In this document: piece by piece, positions 1-7,557 of the stretch
Layout of the letters: each line of letters begins with the position of its first letter
Numbering within the stretch: the first letter of the stretch is position 1
NCBI GenBank assembly: GCA_934589065.1
Contig: CAKTNN010000036.1
Coordinates: 1 to 22,625 of the forward strand
Length of the DNA: 22,625 nt
Reading direction: 5' to 3'
DNA from: an uncultured Oscillospiraceae bacterium
Lineage (GTDB): Bacteria > Bacillota > Clostridia > Oscillospirales > Oscillospiraceae
Translations under genes and position numbers: made by a program
The notes under the pieces: generated by a model
What the model saw: the letters and a program-made list of their open reading frames with translations, nothing else
The model's database searches: none
What the model was told of the DNA's origin: nothing

Positions 1-75
<75 letters not shown>

Positions 76-119
76 ATATCACCATTTCCGTTTTCTGCCA
101 GAACCCTGACAGCTGGTTT

Positions 120-148
120 ATTATACTGTGGGATTTTACATTTGTCAA
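120..148 (-). promoter_or_regulatory. Promoter of tRNA-Phe
   Basis: On the minus strand a perfect -35 TTGACA (148-143) and a perfect -10 TATAAT (125-120) are separated by exactly 17 bp. Transcription should start near 113, about 38 bp before the mature tRNA 5' end. Consensus promoters of this strength are typical of stable RNA genes. Confidence 0.88.
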
Positions 149-184
149 CAGTTTTTTCCTTTTTCTCCGCTTTATTCTTCCCTC

Positions 185-212
185 TTGACAGGTTAAAAAG
201 ATGTGGTATCAT
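185..212 (+). promoter_or_regulatory. Promoter of the marR-ABC operon
   Basis: A perfect -35 TTGACA (185-190) is followed after 16 bp by TATCAT (207-212), a five-of-six match to the -10 box. Transcription should start near 219, about 32 nt upstream of the MarR start codon. The -10 lies inside the inverted repeat at 195-238, so a protein bound there would block RNA polymerase directly. The promoter diverges from the tRNA-Phe promoter, with about 36 bp between the two -35 boxes. Confidence 0.8.
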
Positions 213-238
213 CGATTTCGTTGATACCACATCTTTTT
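195..238. promoter_or_regulatory. Inverted-repeat operator, probably for the adjacent MarR protein
   Basis: The left arm AAAAAGATGTGGTATCA (195-211) is the exact reverse complement of the right arm at 222-238. The pairing continues inward as CGA/TCG after one mismatch, leaving a 2-nt centre. That gives 20 matched pairs in 44 bp. The centre (about 216) lies at the predicted transcription start, so most of the palindrome cannot form in the mRNA and it should act as DNA. MarR-family dimers commonly bind palindromes over their own promoters; assigning this site to the MarR at 251 is inference. Confidence 0.8.
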
Positions 239-250
239 ACGGAGGTTATC

Positions 251-733
251 ATGGATTCCACCAAAAGAGAAATCACGAAAATCGCCCGGGAGGTCAGCAA
301 ATTCACCGTGCGCACCATGCGGGCGGAGGGCATTGGTTCCGGAGAATTTGACGTTCTCCACGCCATTCGCAAGAATCCCGGCATTACCCAGGCCGGCGTC
401 TGCAAGATTACCGGCCTGGATAAGGGCTCCGTTGCCCGCCAGACCGCAAACCTGGAGGCCAAGGGGTATTTGGAGCGCCGGGAGAATCCTGCCGATGGGC
501 GCAGCCGTCTGCTGTATGCCACCGAGCAGGCAGAACGGTTGAAAAATTCCAAGGCACAAATTGAGTCTGTTTTCTACCGCTGGCTTCTATCAGAATTGCC
601 GGACGGGGAAAAAGAAGTCTTTTGCGCCACCCTGGAGCGGCTTTATCAGCGGTCAAAGGCAGAAAGCAAAGCAGGCTTTCCCCATGTAACCGAGGAAATG
701 GCCCATTTTGGGGAAGAAAATGGAAGGGAATAA
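251..733 (+). CDS. MarR-family transcriptional regulator
   Basis: This 160-residue protein is the usual MarR size. A winged helix-turn-helix occupies about residues 30-95: the recognition region contains ITGLDKGSVARQTANLEAKG and the wing contains the typical NPADGRSR (D-x-R) motif, flanked by helices that would form the dimer interface. ATG 251 is chosen because GGAGG at 241-245 sits 5 nt upstream; an ATG at 203 is in frame but lies inside the promoter and operator. It is the first gene of an operon with the two ABC genes, starting 4 nt before the next. MarR proteins next to exporters usually repress them and release DNA on binding a small molecule. The inducer cannot be read from the sequence. 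Confidence 0.93.
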   Translation: MDSTKREITKIAREVSKFTVRTMRAEGIGSGEFDVLHAIRKNPGITQAGVCKITGLDKGSVARQTANLEAKGYLERRENPADGRSRLLYATEQAERLKNSKAQIESVFYRWLLSELPDGEKEVFCATLERLYQRSKAESKAGFPHVTEEMAHFGEENGRE

Positions 734-737
734 CGCC

Positions 738-2474
738 ATGAAAAACGGCATTCAGCCGGATCGCATTGTGTCCTATTTTCGGGCCCAATGGCCCATTCTC
801 ACCGCCGTTACCGTTTCCGGCCTGATTTACAACCTGGGTCTTCTGGCAGGGCCCTGGTTTGAAGGAAAAATGGCGGGGTGCCTTGCAAATATTCTGGGGC
901 GCCGGGCCGAATTTTCCGATATGCTGGCCCTGGCAATTGCCTATATCGCAGTCATTGCCGTCGTGCAGATCGCCCGGTATCTCAAGCGGCTCTGCGTCCG
1001 GCGGTTTGCCAACAACGTAAACCGGCAGATGAAGCAGATACTCTACGGTACTCTGGTACACAAAAGCCGCCAGGCCCTCCATCAGGAGGACGCCGGAAGC
1101 GTGATGACCAAGGCCATTCTGGATGTAGACGACTGCGTTGAGGGAATGCGGAAATTTACAACGGAGGTTTTCGATACCGGCGTAGCCCTGGCAGCCTACG
1201 CAGGGATGCTTCTGTACTATGATTGGCGTCTGGCCCTTTTGAGCATACTGTTTACGCCCCTTTCCTACCTTCTGGCTGAGAAGATGAAGGGCATTGTCCA
1301 GCGCACCGGTGCCGAATACAAGATACTCTCCGGGCGTCTGAGTACGGCAACCCTGGATCGGGCGACCAACGCCGTGACCTATCGGGTGTATGGCTGCGAG
1401 GAGGAGCGCCGGGCGGCTTATGAGCGGCATTTGACGGAATATGAGCATTCCGCCGTCAAAGCAAATATTTGGAGCTCTGCCCTGCAGCCCCTGTACCGGA
1501 CGATTTCCCTGACCGGTGTCCTCTTCATTCTGTTTTTTGGCGGTAGGAATGTGGTGGGAAACGGTTGGCATGCCTGGGATATTGCAGCATTCACCACCTT
1601 TCTCTCCTGCTTTACCAAACTGGCTGTCAAATCCTCCAGCGCCGCAAAGCTATTCAACGCCGTCCACAAGGCACAGGTATCCTGGGAACGCATTAAGCCC
1701 CTGATGCAGCCGCCAAAATGCACTCCGGCGCTGCCCGTTCAGCAGTCCGCCGGGCTGGAACTGTCTAATCTTGGCTTTGCCTATCCGGATGGCAGCCCGA
1801 TCTATCTTGACCTCAACCTGTCAGCTTTCCCCGGGCAGATCATCGGTGTGACCGGCGCCGTTGCCTGTGGGAAATCCACCCTTGGGAAAACCTTTCTGTG
1901 CGAGCATCCCTACCGGGGGAGCATCCGCTTTGGGGGCAAGGAGCTGTCGCTTCTATCTGAGGAACAGCGTGCAGCCACGGTCGGCTATCTGGGGCATGAC
2001 CCGGAATTGTTTGATGACAGTGTAAAAAACAACGTTCTTTTTGGAGAAGAAGGCCCGGATGTCTGGCAGTACCTGAAAGCGGTCTGCCTGGATGAGGAAG
2101 TCAAGGCGATGCCCCAGGGCGTTGATACCGTCGTTGGCAGCAGCGGGGTGCTGCTCTCCGGCGGTCAGGGCCAGCGGCTGGCTCTGGCAAGAACCCTTTG
2201 CCACAGTCACCCGCTGCTGATTCTGGATGACCCCTTCTCCGCCCTGGATCGGGATACGGAAAGGCAGGTATTTGACCACCTAAAGGCTCTGAGTAAGGAA
2301 AGCATTGTCATCCTGCTTTCTCACCGGCTGTATCTGTTCCCGGAGCTGGATCAGATTGTCTGGATGGAAAATGGACTTGTTCAAGTGGGCAGTCATGCGG
2401 CGCTTCTGGAGCGCGCCCCGGAATATGCAAAGCTCTACCGGGAGCAGGAAGAGGGAGAACACCATGAAGCATAA
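738..2474 (+). CDS. ABC exporter half-transporter, subunit 1 (degenerate ATP site)
   Basis: This 578-residue half-transporter has an N-terminal six-helix membrane domain (about residues 15-310) and a C-terminal ATPase domain (about 340-570). Visible motifs are Walker A GAVACGKST (373-381, Ala where the fourth residue is normally Gly), His420 at the usual Q-loop glutamine, a perfect signature LSGGQ (473-477), Walker B ending in Asp497-Asp498 rather than Asp-Glu, and switch His529. Asp in place of the catalytic Glu is the hallmark of the degenerate-site subunit in heterodimeric exporters such as TM287/288 and BmrCD. The start at 738 has GGAAGGGA 8 nt upstream; in-frame starts at 708 and 720 overlap the marR end and have weaker sites. 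The gene overlaps the next by 11 nt, supporting a fixed pair. Substrate unknown; drug or peptide export is plausible from the MarR context. Confidence 0.93.
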   Translation: MKNGIQPDRIVSYFRAQWPILTAVTVSGLIYNLGLLAGPWFEGKMAGCLANILGRRAEFSDMLALAIAYIAVIAVVQIARYLKRLCVRRFANNVNRQMKQILYGTLVHKSRQALHQEDAGSVMTKAILDVDDCVEGMRKFTTEVFDTGVALAAYAGMLLYYDWRLALLSILFTPLSYLLAEKMKGIVQRTGAEYKILSGRLSTATLDRATNAVTYRVYGCEEERRAAYERHLTEYEHSAVKANIWSSALQPLYRTISLTGVLFILFFGGRNVVGNGWHAWDIAAFTTFLSCFTKLAVKSSSAAKLFNAVHKAQVSWERIKPLMQPPKCTPALPVQQSAGLELSNLGFAYPDGSPIYLDLNLSAFPGQIIGVTGAVACGKSTLGKTFLCEHPYRGSIRFGGKELSLLSEEQRAATVGYLGHDPELFDDSVKNNVLFGEEGPDVWQYLKAVCLDEEVKAMPQGVDTVVGSSGVLLSGGQGQRLALARTLCHSHPLLILDDPFSALDRDTERQVFDHLKALSKESIVILLSHRLYLFPELDQIVWMENGLVQVGSHAALLERAPEYAKLYREQEEGEHHEA

Positions 2475-4110
2475 ACAAAGTGTAGGCCGTGTGATTCTGC
2501 ATACCACGCTTCTGCACCCCTGGCTGAGCCTTGGAATTCTGGGCGCAGTGGTTGGGGCAATTGTCGCGGCACTGCAGCCCCCCATGATTCTTGGCAATAT
2601 GATCGACTCCCTGACTCAGGGCAGTGCACTGCCGATTGCACTGGTTGTGGCATACTATGCCCTTCTGGCACTGACGGGCATTACGGAAAGCCTGCGGGAG
2701 GGGCTGCTGACGGTCTTCGGGCAGAAAATCACCCACGCTCTGCGCAGCACGCTGATGGATAAATACATTCACCTGTCCACAAATGACCTGACGGCCCAGG
2801 AGCCGGGAACCATTGTTTCCCGCTTTGTGGGGGATGTGGATACCGTTGAAAATCTGTTCACCTCCGGTATTGTCAGTATGTTTGCCGATGCCTGTAAGAT
2901 TCTCAGCATTCTCAGTGTGATCTGGTTTCGCTCCCAGGGACTGGCGCTGGTGCTTTTGGTGCTGCTGCCGTTTCTATTTTGGTTTACCCGCACCGTCCAG
3001 AAACGGATGCTCCAGGCGCAAATTGAAAACCGTCAGGCTGTGGGCCGTGCCTCCGGCTATGTACCGGAAACCGTCCACAATATCCGAACCATCCACTGCC
3101 TTGGCAAGGAAGCCTATATGGAGCAGCGCTATGACGGCGCGATTGTAGAAAGCTTCCGGGCCACGGAGAAAACGAACTTTTACGATGCCGTGTATTCCCC
3201 GGTTATTCTAATTTTAAACGCAGTGGTGGTGGCAATCGTCATGCTCTTTTCCGCCTCCGGCAATGGGGCGCTGCTGACGCTGTTTGGGATGTCCGCCGGT
3301 ACGGCTGTTTCCGTAATGAACTACATTTCCCAGATTTTCACCCCGGTGGAAAGCCTCGGCATGGAAATTCAAACCATTCAGTCTGCCGTTGCCGGTGTGC
3401 ACCGGATCAACGGATTTCTTGCACTTTCGGAAGTTCCTCAGTTTGAGCAATCGGAAACACCGGATTTCCAGGGGCAATGCCCCTGCGTGGCATTTGAAGA
3501 CGTAACCTTTTCCTATACCCCCAACGGCGAGCACCCGGTGCTTGCGCATTTAGGCTTCTCTGTCAACCAGGGAGAGCAGGTCACCCTTGCCGGAAAAACC
3601 GGGGCAGGAAAAAGCACCATTTTTAAGCTTCTTCTGGGCCTGTATGCCCCCCAGCAGGGGCAAGTACTGATTGGCGGCGTCCCCGCAGCCCACATAGCCC
3701 CCCAGGATCGGCGTCGAGTGTTTGGCTATGTGGAGCAGTCCTTCCACATTGTTCCCGGAACCGTTCGGGATCAGGTCGCCCTTTATGACCCCTCCATCCC
3801 CATGGAGGCCGTGCGCAAAGCTGTCCAGATGGTGGGGCTGGATGCGGTCATCGAGGGCATGGAGCAGGGCTACGATACCCCCTGCACCCCGGAACTATTC
3901 TCCCAGGGGCAGTGGCAGCTGCTCTCCATCGCCCGGGCAACGGCAGCAGACCCGAAGCTGCTCCTGCTGGATGAAATCACCGCCAGCATGGATGTGGAAA
4001 CGGAAAAAGAGGTGCTTGCTGCTCTGCAGCGCTCCAAGGCCAACCGGACGGTACTCTCCATTTCCCACCGCGTCCACGGCAAGCTGGGCAGGATCGTCAA
4101 TATCTCCTGA
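2464..4110 (+). CDS. ABC exporter half-transporter, subunit 2 (catalytic ATP site, short C-terminus)
   Basis: This 548-residue protein has a membrane domain (about 10-315) followed by an ATPase domain. Walker A GKTGAGKST (377-385), Q-loop Gln425, Walker B ending Asp503-Glu504 and switch His535 are all canonical. The signature is altered to FSQGQ (479-483). Paired with subunit 1, its Walker motifs meet the perfect LSGGQ to form the active site, while its altered signature meets the degenerate Walker motifs. ATG 2464 has GAGGGAGA just upstream and overlaps the end of subunit 1. The protein stops only 13 residues after the switch His, whereas most exporters continue for about 30-40 residues (subunit 1 continues for about 49). 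This may be natural for the subfamily or a truncation; the downstream reading frame shows no obvious continuation. Confidence 0.92.
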   Translation: MKHKQSVGRVILHTTLLHPWLSLGILGAVVGAIVAALQPPMILGNMIDSLTQGSALPIALVVAYYALLALTGITESLREGLLTVFGQKITHALRSTLMDKYIHLSTNDLTAQEPGTIVSRFVGDVDTVENLFTSGIVSMFADACKILSILSVIWFRSQGLALVLLVLLPFLFWFTRTVQKRMLQAQIENRQAVGRASGYVPETVHNIRTIHCLGKEAYMEQRYDGAIVESFRATEKTNFYDAVYSPVILILNAVVVAIVMLFSASGNGALLTLFGMSAGTAVSVMNYISQIFTPVESLGMEIQTIQSAVAGVHRINGFLALSEVPQFEQSETPDFQGQCPCVAFEDVTFSYTPNGEHPVLAHLGFSVNQGEQVTLAGKTGAGKSTIFKLLLGLYAPQQGQVLIGGVPAAHIAPQDRRRVFGYVEQSFHIVPGTVRDQVALYDPSIPMEAVRKAVQMVGLDAVIEGMEQGYDTPCTPELFSQGQWQLLSIARATAADPKLLLLDEITASMDVETEKEVLAALQRSKANRTVLSISHRVHGKLGRIVNIS

Positions 4111-4122
4111 TGGTGTTCTTCC

Positions 4123-4170
4123 CGGCAACCGGTTTCCGTTTTTCTTCCTTTCTTTTGTCTTTTTTTCAGA
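4123..4170 (+). terminator. Weak hairpin plus T-rich tract after the ABC operon
   Basis: CGGCAA (4123-4128) and TTTCCG (4133-4138) form an imperfect stem around CCGG, followed by a long T/C-rich run (4139-4167). It lies 13 nt past the ABC stop codon and could act as a terminator. The same 16 bp is also a near-palindrome with a central CpG (AACCGGTT core), the shape of a LacI/GalR-family operator, and galK lies downstream. The sequence does not decide between the two. Confidence 0.35.
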
Positions 4171-4187
4171 AAAATGATGGTTACCCC

Positions 4188-4216
4188 TTTCTTTTTCAGA
4201 AGGAATCCTGTATAAT
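4188..4216 (+). promoter_or_regulatory. Probable promoter of galKT
   Basis: A perfect -10 TATAAT lies at 4211-4216. At 17 bp upstream the -35 position reads TTTCTT (4188-4193), a poor match, so the promoter may need an activator or may be moderate. Transcription would start near 4223, giving a leader of about 50 nt before the galK start. Confidence 0.6.
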
Positions 4217-4271
4217 TGGTGTAAGCAAACAGGCCCTTGCGGGCAAAGAAAGAATACGGGAGGTTTTTTCC

Positions 4272-5489
4272 ATGTCAACACCCAATCTTATTCTCTCCAA
4301 AGAGCAGAAAAAAGTTCTGGATCATGGTTTTTATAACCAGTTCGGTCAGGAACCCCAGCGGTATTTTTCCGCTCCCGGGCGCACGGAAATCGGCGGCAAC
4401 CACACTGACCATCAGCGGGGCCGGGTGCTGGCAGCTGCCGTAAACCTGGATACCCAGGCAGCGGTAAGGGAAAACGGTACGGATACGGTGCGGATTCTCT
4501 CCAAGGGCTATCCCCTGTGCACCGTATCGCTGAAAACTCTCACCCCCCAGAAGGAGGAGATCAACACCACCCCTGCCCTGGTGCGGGGCGTATGCGCCCG
4601 GTTTGCAGAGCTGGGCTGCCGGGTTGCCGGATTTGATGCCTACTGCGAATCCACCGTCCTTCCCGGCTCCGGTCTGAGCTCCTCCGCCGCTTTTGAAGTG
4701 CTGATTGGCACCATTGTCAATGGTCTCTTTTTTGACGGCAAGGTCAGCCAGCCGGAAATTGCCCAGATTGGGCAGTACGCGGAAAACGTATTCTTCGGAA
4801 AGCCCTGCGGCCTGATGGATCAGACCGCCTCTGCCGTAGGCAATCTGGTAACCATCGACTTTTTTGACAAGGCCCACCCCGTTATTGAGCCTGTGGATTT
4901 TGATTTTTCCTCCTGCGGTCACGCCCTGTGCATCATCGATAGCCAGGCAAGCCACGCCGACCTGACAGACGAATATGCAGCCATCCCCGGAGAGCTGAAG
5001 GAAATCTGCGCGTTTTTCGGCAAGGAAGTGCTCTCGGAGATTCCCGAAGCGGACTTCTATGCCGCCATCCCTGCCCTGCGGAAAACCTGCCCCGACCGGG
5101 CGGTGCTCCGGGCCATCCACTTCTACCAGGACAATGCCCGGGTTCCCCAGCAGGTTGATGCCCTGCGGGAGGGTGACTTTGACAAATTCCTGGCCCTTGT
5201 AAAGCAGAGCGGCTACTCTTCCTATATGTATCTGCAGAATGTGATTCCCGCCGGGTACACCGCCCACCAGGATGTGGCAGTTGCCCTGGCGCTGTGCGAG
5301 CACTATCTCCAGGACCGGGGTGCATACCGGGTGCACGGCGGCGGCTTTGCCGGCACCGTACAGGCCTTTGTTCCCTTTGACCTGCTGGAATCCTTCCGCA
5401 CGGGGCTGGATGCCGCACTGGGCCAGGGGGCCTGCCATGTACTCTCCATCCGTCCCCAGGGCGGCGTAGAAATGGTTGTGGAGGCATAA
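4272..5489 (+). CDS. galK: Galactokinase
   Basis: It phosphorylates galactose to galactose-1-phosphate with ATP, the first committed Leloir step, in the cytoplasm. The 405-residue protein shows the GHMP-kinase motifs in order: the galactokinase signature PGRTEIGGNHTDH (35-47), the phosphate-binding PGSGLSSSAA (131-140), CGLMDQ with the probable catalytic Asp183, and the C-terminal glycine motif RVHGGGFAGT. The GNHTDH form, in place of GEHTDY, is common in clostridial enzymes. ATG 4272 is chosen because GGGAGG (4258-4263) lies 8 nt upstream; the open frame runs further upstream without a usable site. galT follows 2 nt after the stop codon. Confidence 0.96.
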   Translation: MSTPNLILSKEQKKVLDHGFYNQFGQEPQRYFSAPGRTEIGGNHTDHQRGRVLAAAVNLDTQAAVRENGTDTVRILSKGYPLCTVSLKTLTPQKEEINTTPALVRGVCARFAELGCRVAGFDAYCESTVLPGSGLSSSAAFEVLIGTIVNGLFFDGKVSQPEIAQIGQYAENVFFGKPCGLMDQTASAVGNLVTIDFFDKAHPVIEPVDFDFSSCGHALCIIDSQASHADLTDEYAAIPGELKEICAFFGKEVLSEIPEADFYAAIPALRKTCPDRAVLRAIHFYQDNARVPQQVDALREGDFDKFLALVKQSGYSSYMYLQNVIPAGYTAHQDVAVALALCEHYLQDRGAYRVHGGGFAGTVQAFVPFDLLESFRTGLDAALGQGACHVLSIRPQGGVEMVVEA

Positions 5490-5491
5490 CG

Positions 5492-6997
5492 ATGCAAATT
5501 GAAACCTGTATTGATTCTCTGGTGGCCTACGCCATGAATACCGGCCTTGCCGAGCCCGTTGACCACCAGGTGCTTACCAACCGCCTGCTGGATATCCTGC
5601 ACAGAGAGGACTATGCCCCCTCCCGGGAGCTCCTGTCCGAAAATCTGGAGGAAATTCTCGCCGGGATTCTGAACTATGCCTGTGAAAACGGGCTGTGTGA
5701 GGATAACATCACCGCCCGGGATATTTTCGATACCCGGATTATGGGCGCCCTGACCCCCATGCCCAGAGAAGTGATTCGCACTTTCCGGGAAAAGTATGCC
5801 GTATCTCCCCAGGCGGCAACGGACTGGTATTACCGTTTCAGCTGCAATACGGATTACATTCGCACCTACCGCATTGCCAAGGATCTGCGGTGGAAATACG
5901 AAAGCGATTATGGCGAGCTGGATATCACCATCAACCTTTCCAAGCCCGAAAAAGACCCAAAGGCCATTGCCGCTGCCAAAAACGCTCCCCAGTCCGGCTA
6001 CCCCAAGTGCCAGCTGTGCCGGGAAAATGAGGGCTACGCCGGACGGATGAATCACCCCGCCCGGGCCAACCACCGGATTATCCCCATCACCATTGGCGGA
6101 AGCGACTGGTATTTGCAGTATTCCCCTTATGTATATTATAACGAGCACTGCATCGTCTTCAATGGGGCCCATGTGCCCATGAAGATCGACCGGGCCGCTT
6201 TTGAAAAGCTTTTGGATTTTGTGGGACAGTTCCCTCACTATTTTGTGGGCTCTAATGCCGACCTGCCCATTGTAGGCGGCTCCATCCTCAGTCATGAGCA
6301 TTTCCAGGGTGGGCACTACACCTTCGCCATGGAACGGGCAGAGGTTGAAAAGGAAGTGCACTTCCAGGGCTTTGCGGATATCAAGGCCGGAATCGTAAAG
6401 TGGCCCATGAGCGTTATCCGCCTGGATGGCGAAGATCCCCAGCGTCTGGCCCTTTTGGCAGAGAAGATTCTCCTTGCCTGGCGGGGCTATTCCGACGAAA
6501 GCCAGGGTATTGTTGCCTTCTCCGACGGAGAGCCCCACAATACCATCACCCCCATTGCCCGGCGGAGAGGAACGCTGTACGAGCTGGATTTGGTGCTGCG
6601 GTGCAACATCACAACCCAGGAGCACCCCCTGGGCGTCTTCCACCCCCATGCAGACAAGCACCACATTAAAAAAGAAAATATCGGCCTGATTGAAGTAATG
6701 GGTCTGGCAGTTCTGCCCAGCCGTCTGAAGGGAGAGCTCACCGACCTGGCGGAGAAAATCGTCTCAAATGCCGATCTGCGCGCCGACCCCGTTCAGAGCA
6801 AGCACGCCGACTGGGTGGAGGAACTGAAAAAGCGCTACATCTTCACGGAAGAAAATGCCATGCCCACTCTGATGCAGGAAACCGGGCGGGTATTCACCCA
6901 GGTTTTGGAGGATGCCGGAGTGTTTAAGGTCACCCCCCAGGGCCGGGATGCCTTTGTAAGATTCATTGATTCCGTAAATCTTTCCAAAACGCGCTGA
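5492..6997 (+). CDS. galT: UDP-glucose--hexose-1-phosphate uridylyltransferase (Firmicutes-type GalT)
   Basis: It exchanges UMP between UDP-glucose and galactose-1-phosphate, giving UDP-galactose and glucose-1-phosphate, the step after GalK. At 501 residues it matches the long Firmicutes type rather than the roughly 350-residue E. coli type. The catalytic His-x-His-x-Gln motif is present as HEHFQ (268-272), inside GGSILSHEHFQGGH; His270 should be the uridylylated residue by analogy. Cys173 and Cys176 (KCQLC) could contribute to a metal site. GGAGG at 5480-5484 overlaps the end of galK and sits 7 nt before the ATG, so the two genes are translationally linked. galE and galM are not in the window. 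Confidence 0.96.
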   Translation: MQIETCIDSLVAYAMNTGLAEPVDHQVLTNRLLDILHREDYAPSRELLSENLEEILAGILNYACENGLCEDNITARDIFDTRIMGALTPMPREVIRTFREKYAVSPQAATDWYYRFSCNTDYIRTYRIAKDLRWKYESDYGELDITINLSKPEKDPKAIAAAKNAPQSGYPKCQLCRENEGYAGRMNHPARANHRIIPITIGGSDWYLQYSPYVYYNEHCIVFNGAHVPMKIDRAAFEKLLDFVGQFPHYFVGSNADLPIVGGSILSHEHFQGGHYTFAMERAEVEKEVHFQGFADIKAGIVKWPMSVIRLDGEDPQRLALLAEKILLAWRGYSDESQGIVAFSDGEPHNTITPIARRRGTLYELDLVLRCNITTQEHPLGVFHPHADKHHIKKENIGLIEVMGLAVLPSRLKGELTDLAEKIVSNADLRADPVQSKHADWVEELKKRYIFTEENAMPTLMQETGRVFTQVLEDAGVFKVTPQGRDAFVRFIDSVNLSKTR

Positions 6998-7021
6998 CGA
7001 ATCTGCCTTTTGCTTATCCTG

Positions 7022-7041
7022 AGCCCCACAAAAAGGGGGCT
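7022..7041 (+). terminator. Small hairpin after galT, possible terminator
   Basis: AGCCCC (7022-7027) pairs with GGGGCT (7036-7041) around an 8-nt A-rich loop, 25 nt after the galT stop. No T-run follows on the plus strand, so intrinsic termination would be weak. It may only be a 3'-end stabilising hairpin. Confidence 0.35.
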
Positions 7042-7075
7042 GTTGCAAAAAGAAAACGTACACAAAGAAAAGGCC

Positions 7076-7325
7076 TGTCATTCCGAGCCAGTGCGCACAC
7101 CGCCCTCCCCCGTCATTGCGAGGCAGTGCGCACACCGCCTTTCCCCGTCATTGCGAACCAGCGCGCACACCGCCTTTCCCCGTCATTGCGAGGCAGTGCG
7201 CACACCGCCTTTCCCCGTCATTGCGAACCAGCGCGCACACCGCCTTTCCCCGTCATTGCGAGGCAGTGCGCACACCGCCTTTCCCCGTCATTGCGAGGCA
7301 GTGCGCACACTGCCGTGGCAATCTC
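7076..7325 (+). repeat. 35-bp tandem repeat array, seven units, ending in one complete palindromic element
   Basis: Units begin at 7076, 7111, 7146, 7181, 7216, 7251 and 7286, exactly 35 bp apart. The first is degenerate (CATTCCGAGCCA). The others read CATTGCG followed by GAGGCAGTGCG or AACCAGCGCG variants, then CACAC. Types are ordered A-B-A-B-A-A (A = AGGCAGTG, B = AACCAGCG), giving a 70-bp higher-order period. The first six units hold only the left half of a palindrome plus the linker CGCCTTTCCC or a variant; only the last is complete, with GGCAGTG...CACTGCC then GTGGCAATC. There are no variable spacers, so it is not a CRISPR. It lies between the 3' ends of galT and the lipoprotein gene. 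Confidence 0.95.
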
Positions 7326-7362
7326 GGGCGTGGTACAGCCTTGGTTGAATGGTACTGTAGTG

Positions 7363-7383
7363 GCTCCCTTGTGTAAAGGGAGC
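7363..7383. repeat. Hairpin at the head of an intergenic repeat-like element
   Basis: GCTCCCTT (7363-7370) pairs with AAGGGAGC (7376-7383) around a 5-nt loop. The sequence that follows, through about 7460 (CTGACTGAGGGATTG and onward), resembles the 'gctccc...gggagctg...gactgaggg' intergenic elements I recall from clostridial gut genomes. That family assignment is from memory. No open frame with a ribosome site overlaps it. Confidence 0.5.
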
Positions 7384-7506
7384 TGTCAAATGCCAGGCTG
7401 ACTGAGGGATTGCAAGTCCCGCTCCTGATGAGCAGCGGTGGCGCGCGAAGGGCGACGGGATGAGAAGACAGCGTGCATTCCCTTTGGGCAGTCTAAATAT
7501 CCGGGG

Positions 7507-7544
7507 GATTGCCACACCAGCGTGCGCGCTGGTTCGCAATGACA
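7507..7544 (-). repeat. Complete palindromic intergenic element, inverted relative to the array
   Basis: On the minus strand this reads TGTCATTGCGAACCAGCGCG and continues to GGTGTGGCAATC. It is the same element as in the 7076-7325 array but has both halves intact. The core CCAGCG/CGCTGG and the outer TTGC/GCAA pair, so the RNA or single-stranded DNA would form a hairpin. Its orientation is opposite to the array, making a large inverted arrangement. Confidence 0.85.
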
Positions 7545-7557
7545 GGTGAGAGGTCAA

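Noticed and set aside
203..250. Upstream in-frame start for the MarR gene
   Set aside because: ATG 203 lies in the -10/operator region upstream of the predicted transcription start; ATG 251 has GGAGG at the right distance.
3722..4177. Frameshifted continuation of ABC subunit 2 beyond 4110
   Set aside because: The alternative frame runs antiparallel to the known motifs and gives a Pro/Arg/Ser-rich shadow, with no recognisable C-terminal ATPase segment.
7076..7325. CRISPR array
   Set aside because: The 35-bp units abut with no variable spacers, and no cas genes are nearby.
7010..7401. Open frames across the 35-bp array giving a repetitive peptide (RHCEAVRTPPFPVIA-like)
   Set aside because: The unit length is not a multiple of three, so the same peptide cycles through all three frames. 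There is no ribosome site or homologous protein, and the palindromic nature explains the conservation.
7421..7460. Hammerhead ribozyme core (CTGATGAG ... CGAAG)
   Set aside because: The conserved GAAA is missing (GAAG), no proper stem II forms between the two pieces, and the sequence looks like part of an intergenic repeat element.
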